In this document: one piece after another, positions 5,855-14,379 of the stretch
How positions within the stretch are numbered: position 1 is the first letter of the stretch
How the letters are laid out: the number at the start of each line of letters is the position of its first letter
Virus record (IMG/VR): IMGVR_UViG_3300031774_000017
Location: 1 to 56,867 of that record
Reading direction: 5' to 3' (one strand)
Source: a virus
Length of the DNA: 56,867 bases
Made by a program: the position numbers and the translations under genes
The notes under the pieces: model-generated
Databases searched by the model: none
The model's input: only the letters and a program-made list of their open reading frames with translations
Told to the model about the DNA's origin: nothing

Positions 5855-7440
5855 TGGCACAATTTGGGGGGCCTAAGTTAGTGAAAGAACTGCACTTTGA
5901 TGACAAAGCTAAGTTAAAACTAACAAGAGGTATAAATAAAATAGCAAATTCTGTAGGGTCAACACTGGGGCCAAGCGGAAGAACAGTAGTAATAGAAGAT
6001 GACTTTGGTAATCCACATGTAACTAAAGATGGAGTTACTGTTGCAAATTCAATAATGTTAAAAAATCCAGTAGAAAATTTAGGTGTTGCTATGATGAAAC
6101 AAGCAGCACAGCAAACAGCTAATATAGCCGGAGATGGCACCACCACCTCTATAGTGCTAGCTCAGGCTATAATCGGCTGTTATAAAGAACAAAATGGTGC
6201 AGATTTTTCTTTTAGAGATATAAGAAGTGGTATTGATAAATACAAAACTCACATCCTTAAAATTTTAGAAGATAAATCAATTAAGATAACTGAAGACAGA
6301 TTAAACGATGTTTCTACTATATCCGCTAATAATGATAAAGTATTAGGTAAATTAATAGCAGATGCATTTCGAGAAGCTGGGGATAATGGTATAGTAGCTA
6401 TGGAAACATCACCTACGAGTGAAACATATGTTGATACTGTTGAAGGTACTAAACTTAATTCAACTTATAGAACGCATCATTTTTACACTAATAAGGAAAA
6501 AGAAGTTTCTGAGTTAGATAATCCATTGGTGTTTATAAGTGCATCGGATATTCCTAATGTCAGAAAAATTCAAGACATCCTGGAGTACGCTATTAAGTCT
6601 AATCGTAGCATACTCCTTATTGCTCCACTTGAGTCGCAGCCGTTAACAGCTCTAGCGATGAATATGGTGAAAGGCAATATTAAGGTCAATGTAATAGATC
6701 CACCTAGCTTTGGACTTAAGCGAAAGGATATTCTCGAAGATCTAGCATTGCTTGTCGGGGCTCAAGTATTTGACGAAAGCCTTGGGGATTCGATTGACTC
6801 AATCACCCCTGACCTGTTAGGAGAAGCAGATAAAGCTATCTCGGATAAAGACGGAACTGTGCTCGTCATAAAAGAAAAATCAAAAGAAGCACAAGAACGC
6901 ATAGAATATTTAAAAACTGCGCTTGAAAAAGAAGATCATCACGTTTTAACTAAACATTTAAATGATCGTCTTGCTTTACTCTGTGGTGGTGTATCTATAA
7001 TATATGTAGGTGCAGATACAGATGTAGAGTTAAAAGAAAAACAAGACAGAGTAGATGATGCAATTCATGCTGTTAAAGCTGCTAGAAAAGAAGGTATATT
7101 ACCCGGTGGCGGATCAGCACTTGCTTTTGCAAGTAAAATGGATTGGGAGATGAAACTTAATCAAGGCGAATTAAAAGGAGTCGAAATATTAAAAGATTCT
7201 CTTATAACACCATATACAAAAATATTAGCTAACAGTGGATATGACGCAAAAAATTATTCAAGCTTTCCTAACTGGGGTTGGGGTCTTGATGTTACCTGCG
7301 GATGTATTAAAAAAGATTTAATAGATAAAGGTATTATTGATCCACTTCTTGTTACTAAGACTGCGTTAAATAATGCAATATCTGTTGCAACTACTATATT
7401 ATCAACCGATTGTGTAATTTCAAATGTTAGAGAAGAATGA
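5854..7440 (+). CDS. groEL: GroEL-type chaperonin (528 aa)
   Basis: ATP-driven group I chaperonin subunit, expected to form a cytoplasmic ring that folds phage proteins with the GroES encoded next to it. Hallmarks include TLGPSGRTVVI (about 37-47), TKDGVTVA (57-64), the ATP-binding GDGTTTSIVLA (93-103; Asp94 matches E. coli Asp87), RVDDAIHA containing the catalytic-Asp position, and GILPGGGSAL. Length is near the cellular norm (about 548), but the Gly-Gly-Met tail is absent; it ends NVREE. The apical-domain region (about 6541-6870) uses more GC-rich codons than the rest. The final ATGA overlaps groES. An ancient viral chaperonin is the likely origin. The identification is secure. Confidence 0.97.
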   Translation: MAQFGGPKLVKELHFDDKAKLKLTRGINKIANSVGSTLGPSGRTVVIEDDFGNPHVTKDGVTVANSIMLKNPVENLGVAMMKQAAQQTANIAGDGTTTSIVLAQAIIGCYKEQNGADFSFRDIRSGIDKYKTHILKILEDKSIKITEDRLNDVSTISANNDKVLGKLIADAFREAGDNGIVAMETSPTSETYVDTVEGTKLNSTYRTHHFYTNKEKEVSELDNPLVFISASDIPNVRKIQDILEYAIKSNRSILLIAPLESQPLTALAMNMVKGNIKVNVIDPPSFGLKRKDILEDLALLVGAQVFDESLGDSIDSITPDLLGEADKAISDKDGTVLVIKEKSKEAQERIEYLKTALEKEDHHVLTKHLNDRLALLCGGVSIIYVGADTDVELKEKQDRVDDAIHAVKAARKEGILPGGGSALAFASKMDWEMKLNQGELKGVEILKDSLITPYTKILANSGYDAKNYSSFPNWGWGLDVTCGCIKKDLIDKGIIDPLLVTKTALNNAISVATTILSTDCVISNVREE

Positions 7441-7691
7441 AAGCAATAGGTAATTTTATAGTTATTGATGAAATAAATGAGCCACTTACAAAAACTGCAG
7501 GTGGCTTAGAGTTAACAGATAAACTAAAAGAAGATATAAGATACAGAAAAGGTAAAATTATATCTTCAGGGCCTGATTTACTTAAAAAAGACCAAGTAAT
7601 ACTTTTTGATAGAGTTGCAGGTTTTCCTGTAGAATATGAAAGCTATGTTTACAAAGTAATTAGTCTTCGAGATGTTATAGCAATAATATAA
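7437..7691 (+). CDS. groES: GroES-type co-chaperonin (84 aa)
   Basis: Lid for the GroEL ring. It starts MKAIGNFIVIDEI, corresponding to the GroES opening strand. TKTAGGLELTDKL is the mobile-loop region whose hydrophobic triplet (here LEL) docks on GroEL. GKIISSG, DQVILFDRVAGFPVEY and VISLRDVIAII follow the co-chaperonin core to its C terminus. At 84 residues it is shorter than bacterial GroES (about 97), mainly in the roof-hairpin area, a feature also known for T4 Gp31. It overlaps groEL by ATGA and its stop overlaps the next start, so the genes are translationally coupled. Confidence 0.9.
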   Translation: MKAIGNFIVIDEINEPLTKTAGGLELTDKLKEDIRYRKGKIISSGPDLLKKDQVILFDRVAGFPVEYESYVYKVISLRDVIAII

Positions 7692-8140
7692 TGGATCGAA
7701 CAGATTTTTTAGAACGGGGTGAACTTAAAATAGATTTTCTTAAATACTACAGATTAGTTTCTAGATGGGCAGCTAAAAATAATGATTTAAAAATTGCTGA
7801 TTTAGAACTTTTATTTTATTTAGATCCTATTACTTATTTTACTATAAACGATTTTAAAGATGGCACAATATATTATTCGTGGGATAAAGCAAGGTTTTAC
7901 AGACTTCAAAGAGACGGTTGGATTACTAAGGTTCATCTTGGGAAAGGGCGTTCTGGAGATCACAATAAATATAAAGTAAGCCAAAAAGGTAAATTACTTA
8001 TTAATAAAATATATCGTATTTTAATTGGCAAAGAAGATATACCATCTTCAGCAAGACGAAATAAGGTAATGCAAAGAAAAACTTATATAGACAAAGTATA
8101 TAGCCAAGCTATAAAAAAATTCAACAAAAAAAATATTTAA
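7691..8140 (+). CDS. Winged-helix-like DNA-binding protein (149 aa)
   Basis: It begins on the last base of the GroES stop (TAATG). Residues about 50-115 read as a winged-helix domain: helices around KIADLELLFYLDP and TINDFKD, recognition-type helix SWDKARFYRLQRDGWITKV, then wing strands KYKVSQKGKLLI. The C-terminal tail is basic (RRNKVMQRKTYIDK). Such proteins occur in marine phages without assigned role. It might regulate late transcription or act in DNA handling. Its coupling to groES may be only operon economy. Confidence 0.55.
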   Translation: MDRTDFLERGELKIDFLKYYRLVSRWAAKNNDLKIADLELLFYLDPITYFTINDFKDGTIYYSWDKARFYRLQRDGWITKVHLGKGRSGDHNKYKVSQKGKLLINKIYRILIGKEDIPSSARRNKVMQRKTYIDKVYSQAIKKFNKKNI

Positions 8141-8143
8141 AAA

Positions 8144-8719
8144 ATGGCAATAAGAACTATAACAACCACTGTTGATCCACTTAATGGACAGACTATTAAT
8201 ACTATAACTGGGTTAACGGCTAGTGATACAATTATAGGCACAGTACTTAGAAAGAATATGTGTATTGGTGCATTTAAATACACTGATCAAACATTTTCAT
8301 TAAGTGTTCCAGATGGAAACGTAAATACCTTTACTATACCAAATACAGGTGCAGCAGGTTTACCTCCGGCAAATACAACTTTATTACCAGGAACGGTAAG
8401 TATAGTAGCTAATGGTGCAAATTTCGTTGAAGGGGTAGACTTTACAATTGGTGGTACAGGTAATAGAGTAATTAGTTTTACAAGTACTTATACAGGAAGC
8501 GGTAAAGTAACAACAATAACATTTGATTACTATGATTCCAATGCAGCGAACTTATCATACGATACTAAAGTATTTCCAGATAACTGTAGAGCTACTGCTA
8601 ACTTAGACGGTTATGACATTATATTATGGAATAACGGATTACAATCACAAGAAGTAAAAGCTGGAGTTACTTCAGGTACAGTAAATGCAGTAGTAGAAGC
8701 ATTAATAACAGATCAATAA
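8144..8719 (+). CDS. Putative tail-fibre or virion protein (191 aa)
   Basis: It opens the tail-fibre cassette three bases after the previous stop. The sequence is Thr/Asn/Gly-rich with a beta pattern throughout (VNTFTIPNTG, VEGVDFTIGGTGNRVISFTS, KVTTITFDYYD). Composition and location fit a small fibre or baseplate-type virion protein. There is no enzyme motif. The end is separated by an A-rich 11-base spacer from the mini-gene at 8731. Confidence 0.55.
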   Translation: MAIRTITTTVDPLNGQTINTITGLTASDTIIGTVLRKNMCIGAFKYTDQTFSLSVPDGNVNTFTIPNTGAAGLPPANTTLLPGTVSIVANGANFVEGVDFTIGGTGNRVISFTSTYTGSGKVTTITFDYYDSNAANLSYDTKVFPDNCRATANLDGYDIILWNNGLQSQEVKAGVTSGTVNAVVEALITDQ

Positions 8720-8730
8720 AAAAAAATAAA

Positions 8731-8880
8731 ATGGCAAAAAATACTGGAACAAGATTACATATGGTAGAAACTTTACCCGGTGTAACAATACAACAAGCAA
8801 ACGTAAAAAATCCTAATCAATCCTTACCTATTACTTGTAAAGTAAAAATGAGTGCAGGTGGGACTAAATTAAAAAAATAA
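8731..8880 (+). CDS. Mini-protein within fibre cassette (49 aa)
   Basis: The ATG at 8731 opens MAKNTGTRLHMVETLPGVTI and a further 29 residues (ending MSAGGTKLKK). It fills the gap between two fibre genes with spacing and start context typical of the region (AAAATAAAATGGC). It is too short to classify. It could be a fibre accessory peptide. Confidence 0.5.
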   Translation: MAKNTGTRLHMVETLPGVTIQQANVKNPNQSLPITCKVKMSAGGTKLKK

Positions 8881-8881
8881 G

Positions 8882-11005
8882 ATGGCAAAAATCAGTACAT
8901 ATACTATAGACTCTACAATAGAAGGAGATGATAAACTATTAGGTACTGACTCTGCATCCACCTCAGCATTAGCAACTAGGAATTATACAATAGATAGTTT
9001 AAAAGCATATATTAATGGTAATCAGCCTGGTAATATTACAGATGAAATACCATTAGGATTTTTTCTATCTGTAAATAGAGAAGGTACCGCATATGAAAGA
9101 GCTTTAGTTAGAACTTTAGCTGGATCTACATTAAATAATGTGGTATTAAAAAGTGCTACCGTTAATACAGGGTGTGATGTATTTCTTAATACATTAGGAT
9201 CAGGTCAAGTATTTTTAATAATAAGAGATTATAACAACGGGCAATTTGCTGTTGATTATGATTTAGCAGATTTTGCAACTAATTCAGCAACATGGTCTGG
9301 TACAGTTGGTGGTAATCCACATTCAGGTACAATTACATCATTTAATGCACCGGATTTTTCAAATGCAAGTCCAGAGCCTAACTCATCACAATATGTAACA
9401 GTTGGTGGTAACAAATATACAGATTGGTGTTTTAATGTAACACTGGGTTCAGGACAAACATATACAGGTGGGCAAGTAGCTTTTACAGAATTTACATTTC
9501 TTACAGGTTCTACACAAATTGAAACACAAGCTATTGGTACTTTAAAGATTACTAGAAATTTAGAAGTGCCTGATGGTGATGTAACAATAGGTACACAATC
9601 ACCTTTAACAGACCCTAGAAATTTAACTGTATATGGTGATATACAATTACCAACCTCTGAAAGCAGGATAAAATTTGGAGGTAGTACAAACAATGTTTTA
9701 ATGAGTACCGATGGTAATGATCTTACGGTATCTGGTACTGGTACTGGTAAAAATTTAGTTACAAATTCAACTAGATTTACTCAAGACATTGTAAAAGATA
9801 CAAATGCTACATCTACAGATGGTAGAACTATTATGGGTCAAAATACCTTTACTGCTATCAACACAGATGGAACTAGAGGTGTTCTTTCAAACTCAGGTGT
9901 ACAATTACAAGATTCAAGTGGTAATGCTTTATCACAACAGCAAGTATCTGGTAATGCAACACAAGGAGGATTAACAAATCAAGGATATTTAACTTCACTT
10001 AAAGTAGATAATAATTGGTTTCAACTACCAGCACTTAGCTCAGGTGTAGCGGAAGCTTTGCCTGGACTTAGCGAAACTTTAGCTGGACCAACAGGCACAA
10101 TAACTACAGGCCGTTTCTTTTACGGTATTCAAAATGCTGCAGGAGCTTTATTTCAAACAGCATCTTCACCTGCTAGTTTAACTACAGGGGAATCTATCGG
10201 TGCTAATATAACTTCAATAACCGTCGCGTCTGGTAATAGGACAGATTTTGATTCATTGTTTAGTAATATACCAGCGGGTCAAAAATTATATTTTGTTGAA
10301 AGTACATATACAACTCCTTTTCCTTCTGCAGGTGGTCAAATACTTGATCAATCTGTAAATATATATTTGGTGGTTTCATATGATACAGGTACATATATTG
10401 CAACATTTGGTAGACAAGGATATGGTACTTTAAATGTATCTACAAGTACATTTAATATAGATTCAGAAACTGTAAAATTAAATACTATACCACAAGCTTC
10501 TAAATCTAATTATTTATTTTATGATACCGCAACTAAAGCAGTATCTCATAATTCTTTGAATATATTAGCTTCAGCTAATGGTGCAACATATGATTACGGT
10601 GGTAATGTAGATGTTCCAGTAACTTCTATAACTTTTGAAAATCTTCAAATTACAGCACCTGCCAATGGACAAGTTGTATTAAAACAAGGTTATTATTATG
10701 GAGGTGCATATACAAATAGTTTTGTAGCTGTGGACTGGTATCATTATATTTTAGATAATATATCTGCTGATAAAACAGTAACTTTACCAGTGGGTGCTGC
10801 TTGTAGTAGTATTAGATTTACAAATATGTCTTCACTAAATTCAAGTGGAGTATATACACCTTCATCTTTTACGTGGACAATAAACCCAAATGGGTCAGAA
10901 AAAATAATGAGATCTACATCACTTGTGCTTGATGAATCAACAGCTTCATTTGAGCTGTTTTATTCAGATGCAAGTAATGGTTGGATCGTAAATGGAATAA
11001 GCTAA
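8882..11005 (+). CDS. Large tail fibre protein (707 aa)
   Basis: Residues about 1-45 (STYTIDSTIEGDDKLLGTD and following DSLKAYI) form a short N-terminal module shared with the 232-aa protein at 13675. It is probably the virion-attachment end. The remainder is beta-rich, low in charged residues and rich in Thr/Ser/Asn/Gly, typical of trimeric fibres. A segment with DGDVTIGT.SPLTDPRNLTV and ESRIKFGGSTNNVLMSTDGN (about 235-285) resembles fibre-stalk repeats that precede intramolecular chaperone domains. The C terminus (SFELFYSDASNGWIVNGIS) resembles endings of T7-type phage fibres. Its stop overlaps the next start. Confidence 0.8.
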   Translation: MAKISTYTIDSTIEGDDKLLGTDSASTSALATRNYTIDSLKAYINGNQPGNITDEIPLGFFLSVNREGTAYERALVRTLAGSTLNNVVLKSATVNTGCDVFLNTLGSGQVFLIIRDYNNGQFAVDYDLADFATNSATWSGTVGGNPHSGTITSFNAPDFSNASPEPNSSQYVTVGGNKYTDWCFNVTLGSGQTYTGGQVAFTEFTFLTGSTQIETQAIGTLKITRNLEVPDGDVTIGTQSPLTDPRNLTVYGDIQLPTSESRIKFGGSTNNVLMSTDGNDLTVSGTGTGKNLVTNSTRFTQDIVKDTNATSTDGRTIMGQNTFTAINTDGTRGVLSNSGVQLQDSSGNALSQQQVSGNATQGGLTNQGYLTSLKVDNNWFQLPALSSGVAEALPGLSETLAGPTGTITTGRFFYGIQNAAGALFQTASSPASLTTGESIGANITSITVASGNRTDFDSLFSNIPAGQKLYFVESTYTTPFPSAGGQILDQSVNIYLVVSYDTGTYIATFGRQGYGTLNVSTSTFNIDSETVKLNTIPQASKSNYLFYDTATKAVSHNSLNILASANGATYDYGGNVDVPVTSITFENLQITAPANGQVVLKQGYYYGGAYTNSFVAVDWYHYILDNISADKTVTLPVGAACSSIRFTNMSSLNSSGVYTPSSFTWTINPNGSEKIMRSTSLVLDESTASFELFYSDASNGWIVNGIS

Positions 11006-11322
11006 TGGGACTAACAATAGATATGCCAACTGCTGGCCTTTTAGGAATAACTAATGCCGCAACAGCTAATATAATAAATACAACCGCTACATTAACAAAA
11101 AGTTCTGTTAATATATTACAAGGTAGTGTAAATTATACTATAACGTTTCCTTCTTCTAATTTATCAGCTGGTGATGAAATAGTACTTAAAAAATTAGGTA
11201 CTGCTACAGTTACTGTTGCAAGTACATTAATAGAAGGAACAAATCAAACAATAACAATAACTAACAATCAACCAATAAGATGTTTGTACGTAAACAATAC
11301 TTTTGGATGGGTAATAACTTAA
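11005..11322 (+). CDS. Tail-fibre-associated beta protein (105 aa)
   Basis: I use the ATG at 11005 (TAATG overlap with the fibre gene); an in-frame TTG upstream is unlikely. The sequence is strongly beta-patterned (VNYTITFPSSNLSAGDEIVL, ATVTVASTLIEGTNQTITIT) and ends CLYVNNTFGWVIT, an ending like that of fibre C-terminal domains. It probably caps or accompanies the preceding fibre. This is inferred from coupling and composition. Confidence 0.6.
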   Translation: MGLTIDMPTAGLLGITNAATANIINTTATLTKSSVNILQGSVNYTITFPSSNLSAGDEIVLKKLGTATVTVASTLIEGTNQTITITNNQPIRCLYVNNTFGWVIT

Positions 11323-11326
11323 GGCC

Positions 11327-11539
11327 ATGCCAGATATAAAAACTTTTTATCCGGGTGCTACAGCTAGTAACCCTATAAACAATTCTACAGATGCTGTAAA
11401 TTCAACTACAGCTACAACAGCAACAAATGTTGATGATCAAAATTCTGCTAATAATATTAAAGTATGGGCAGGAACTAAAGTTCAATATGATGCTGTAAAT
11501 CCAAAAGATGCAAATACTCTTTACTTAGCAACAGAATAA
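11327..11539 (+). CDS. Short upper-tail-fibre-type protein (70 aa)
   Basis: A Thr/Asn-rich N terminus is followed by VWAGTKVQYDAVNPKDANTLYLATE. The GT..QYDA...D..TLY..T pattern is a small folded motif common in phage upper-tail-fibre and receptor-binding proteins. Here it is intact and terminal. The gene at 12415 has the same motif split by an insertion. Likely a structural adaptor in the fibre. Confidence 0.6.
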   Translation: MPDIKTFYPGATASNPINNSTDAVNSTTATTATNVDDQNSANNIKVWAGTKVQYDAVNPKDANTLYLATE

Positions 11540-11541
11540 TT

Positions 11542-12402
11542 ATGGCAATATATTTAGGAACAAACAATTTAGCGGGAATTGGAGGAGGAGGCCAGCAAGA
11601 TAACAATGGTACTATAACACCTTTACCTTATCCAGACATATCACAAATGCCTGTAGTGGCTTTTACATATGGTTCAGTAGCTGCATCTTTAAGTAATCAA
11701 GCGGCACTTACATCTGTATCAGGAAATATAATTGATAATACTTCTTCAAATTATTTTACGCATACAACTCCAGCTACAAATGCTGCGGTAACAAATCAAG
11801 ATGTATTAAACATAAGCAATGCTAATGGCGGAGCATTAACAAGTTTAATTATATCTTCAAATCAAGCTGTAACTGGAAATAGTAATAATTCAGGAACACA
11901 AGCTCTTAGTGTGGATGTTATTATAGATGGTACAACAACTACTTTTGTAGTACCAAGAAAAGGAGCTTATGCTAATAGTTCTTATACTGCATATGGTACT
12001 ATGTGGTGCGGTTTTGGTGGATATAATTTAATAGCACTTGGTGGCAAAAGAGAATATGCAGGAGGTAGCTCAGCTTATGCTTATGCTTATACTACATATA
12101 GTCCTACTTATCAAACCCTGCCTGATTTAGGATGGGTTGGAACTACAGGAGGAAATACAGTAACTTTTAATAATAGTAATAATAATTTAATACATGTTAC
12201 TAAAGCAGATGCTACCGGTGGTTTGAATTCAAGTGCAGATACTAATTTTAGATATGTTCAACTTCCTGTAAAAACACATTTTGGACTTGGATTACCTTGG
12301 TTAAAATTTAATAGTACACTTCAAATAAGATATTCTAGAGCCGTGGATTCTTGGACAAATCCTGGAAGTGCTATATTCTATGGACAGAAATTTACTTTTT
12401 AA
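11542..12402 (+). CDS. Putative tail-fibre or receptor-binding protein (286 aa)
   Basis: It starts MAIYLGTNNLAGIGGGGQQD. It is poor in charge and rich in Asn, Thr and Tyr, with a run of Tyr/Ala (SSAYAYAYTTYSPTYQ, about residues 177-192) and beta strands to the end (STLQIRYSRAVDSW and GSAIFYGQKFTF). The look is that of a secreted-type beta-rich virion tip protein. It is flanked by the two GTxxQYDA-motif proteins, which suggests the three genes form a unit. No sequence family is recognised with confidence. Confidence 0.55.
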   Translation: MAIYLGTNNLAGIGGGGQQDNNGTITPLPYPDISQMPVVAFTYGSVAASLSNQAALTSVSGNIIDNTSSNYFTHTTPATNAAVTNQDVLNISNANGGALTSLIISSNQAVTGNSNNSGTQALSVDVIIDGTTTTFVVPRKGAYANSSYTAYGTMWCGFGGYNLIALGGKREYAGGSSAYAYAYTTYSPTYQTLPDLGWVGTTGGNTVTFNNSNNNLIHVTKADATGGLNSSADTNFRYVQLPVKTHFGLGLPWLKFNSTLQIRYSRAVDSWTNPGSAIFYGQKFTF

Positions 12403-12414
12403 AATAAAAACATA

Positions 12415-12804
12415 ATGGCAAATATAACAAATATAATTGGGGGCCAACCATATCTAGATGCCGCAACAGGCAACATGAAGAACAAACTTCTAAATTTTTG
12501 GAAAGGTACACAAGCACAATATGATGCATTAAAACAAACAGCAGCAACTACTGCTAGTAATCCTGCAGCTGTATCTAGTGTAGATTTTACAGTTACAAGT
12601 TCTTCAGCTTTTACAGTTGGAGATATTGTATATGTTACAGGTACAGCACCGGGAAATACTACAAGAACACAAGGAACAGTTAGTAGTATACCTGATGCAA
12701 CAAGTGTTGTAGTTGGTTTTACACCTGCTTATACTTCTGCATCTAGTACTGGTTATCAAATTGATTTGTATGACCCTAAAACATTTTATATAATAACAGC
12801 TTAA
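12415..12804 (+). CDS. Upper-tail-fibre-type protein with inserted domain (129 aa)
   Basis: It begins MANITNIIGGQPYLDAATGN. FWKGTQAQYDAL (about residues 29-40) is the first half of the GTxxQYDA...D..T.Y..T motif. The second half, YDPKTFYIITA, does not come until the last residues. Between them lie about 75 residues of Thr/Ser/Val-rich beta sequence (VDFTVTSSSAFTVGDIVYVT). The 11327 product has the motif uninterrupted, so this gene seems to have gained a beta-barrel-like insert. Confidence 0.6.
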   Translation: MANITNIIGGQPYLDAATGNMKNKLLNFWKGTQAQYDALKQTAATTASNPAAVSSVDFTVTSSSAFTVGDIVYVTGTAPGNTTRTQGTVSSIPDATSVVVGFTPAYTSASSTGYQIDLYDPKTFYIITA

Positions 12805-12805
12805 T

Positions 12806-13669
12806 ATGCCAACAAATGTAGGTTCAGAAGCACTTTCCGCTTTAAAAGTAGGCGAGTCAACAGTATCTAAAGCATATGTTGGTCATAATCAAATATTTCC
12901 AAATAGTACAGAAATAACGGCATTACAAATGGTTAGTGCACATTCAGCAAATTTTAATACTAGTTCTACTGGTGCTTTCCCAAATTCTGGGTCATCTGGT
13001 CAAGGAGTTAGTGGGGGATACTTGCCTAGAATTAATGTAACTGGAGAAATAGGATCTCAGTTTTCAATTGTTGGTACTAGTAATGGTAGCTGGGCAAACG
13101 GTTCATTTTCTTCAGGTATATATACATTAGTAACATCACCTCAAGGATTTGGATTTGATAGTGCAGCTAATCCTGGAATTGGTAGTATTCCGAGTAATAA
13201 CAATTGTGATGATCCTCAAAGAAATGTAACATTTACAGTAACCCCGGAAGGAAGCACTGTGTTTGCGGGTGGTGTAAATGGAGCTTTAACTTTACCTCAA
13301 GATCCAGGGCTTGTAACTAGTAATTATACAGCTAGCCCTTTAAGTATAGATTGTTCATTAACAACCCCATTAGCTTCATCTAAAACAACTATAGGAAGTA
13401 CAGTATATTGGGTACAAGGTGCTTCTTGGAATATAACTTGGAGTTTTGGAGGAACGTATGTAACAAATGCTTCTTTAAGTGCTTTTGGTAGTGGTACATT
13501 TGGTGGTACAACACCTTCAGGTACTTCAGGAAGTGGAACAGCTACTTGGACACAAACTTCTTCTCAATTATCACAAGTAACATTTTCTATATATGTTAAT
13601 TCAAGTGGTTGTAATAATGCTACTAACTCTCCAGCACAAGTAACTAGACTTGGAGGACAAACTCCTTAA
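12806..13669 (+). CDS. Putative tail protein with VGxxxVSKAYVG motif (287 aa)
   Basis: The N terminus ALKVGESTVSKAYVGHNQIF (about residues 11-30) is a short motif common at the start of phage tail and host-specificity proteins, as recalled. The rest is Ser/Thr/Gly-rich, low in charge, with likely Ig-like or beta-sandwich parts (NVTFTVTPEGSTVFAGGVNG) and a central Cys (DCSL). It ends in SPAQVTRLGGQTP. Likely a fibre subunit or adhesin. The exact role is unknown. Confidence 0.55.
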   Translation: MPTNVGSEALSALKVGESTVSKAYVGHNQIFPNSTEITALQMVSAHSANFNTSSTGAFPNSGSSGQGVSGGYLPRINVTGEIGSQFSIVGTSNGSWANGSFSSGIYTLVTSPQGFGFDSAANPGIGSIPSNNNCDDPQRNVTFTVTPEGSTVFAGGVNGALTLPQDPGLVTSNYTASPLSIDCSLTTPLASSKTTIGSTVYWVQGASWNITWSFGGTYVTNASLSAFGSGTFGGTTPSGTSGSGTATWTQTSSQLSQVTFSIYVNSSGCNNATNSPAQVTRLGGQTP

Positions 13670-13674
13670 AATAA

Positions 13675-14373
13675 ATGGCAAGAATAAAACTATATCCAAA
13701 AGATACATCAATAACAGGTGGAGATAAACTTGTTGGAACAGACGTTGCTGGTGACAATGTAACCAAGAACTTTCAGATAGAAGATCTTGCTCAATACTTT
13801 GAACAAACTGGTAATACTTTATTTCAATATAATTTTGCAGGAAAATATAGTAATGAAACTATATCTTCTGGACAATATAGATACCAAGTTGATCCTTCTG
13901 CACCAACTATTTATGGATGGGCTAATATAACAGGTATAGCGATAAGTAGATACAATAGGAACGGTGAAGATGTTACACCAATGATTCCTCTGTTAGTTAA
14001 TCAAATAATAAAAATTACAGATATAGCAACCTCAGCTAGTTTAGGTTATGGCTTATATCAGGTAACATCATCAACATCTTTAAGCAGCGGAGGTGCATAC
14101 TTATTAACACTTACTTTAAAAGGAGCTTCCAGTGATGTTGACAATGGTATTATATCAATAGCACCGTTTGGAGTTGAAGGATATGAATATACTTTTACTC
14201 AAAGCGCTGCAGCTTCAACATGGACAATAACACATAATTTAGGAAGATTTCCTAGTGTTTCTACTGTTGATTCAGCTGGTAGTATAATAAATGGTGCAGT
14301 AACTTATACAAATGAAAATGTAATAACCGTTGTGTTTACATCGGCAACAAGTGGAAAAGCATACTTAAACTAA
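13675..14373 (+). CDS. Tail fibre protein with shared N-terminal module (232 aa)
   Basis: The first 40 residues (IKLYPKDTSITGGDKLVGTD and IEDLAQYF) match the N-terminal module of the 707-aa fibre at 8882, suggesting both attach at the same virion site. The C-terminal part (about 175-232; TWTITHNLGRFPSVSTVD and ENVITVVFTSATSGKAYLN) is a fibre-tip-type beta domain found in many phages. A related version ends the 335-aa protein downstream. It probably makes a short fibre. Confidence 0.7.
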   Translation: MARIKLYPKDTSITGGDKLVGTDVAGDNVTKNFQIEDLAQYFEQTGNTLFQYNFAGKYSNETISSGQYRYQVDPSAPTIYGWANITGIAISRYNRNGEDVTPMIPLLVNQIIKITDIATSASLGYGLYQVTSSTSLSSGGAYLLTLTLKGASSDVDNGIISIAPFGVEGYEYTFTQSAAASTWTITHNLGRFPSVSTVDSAGSIINGAVTYTNENVITVVFTSATSGKAYLN

Positions 14374-14379
14374 TAAAAA

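Noticed and set aside
9256-9693. Antisense open frame of 145 codons in the 707-aa fibre gene
   Set aside because: Product of Thr/Gly-rich coding on the opposite strand. It is isolated within a well-supported fibre gene.
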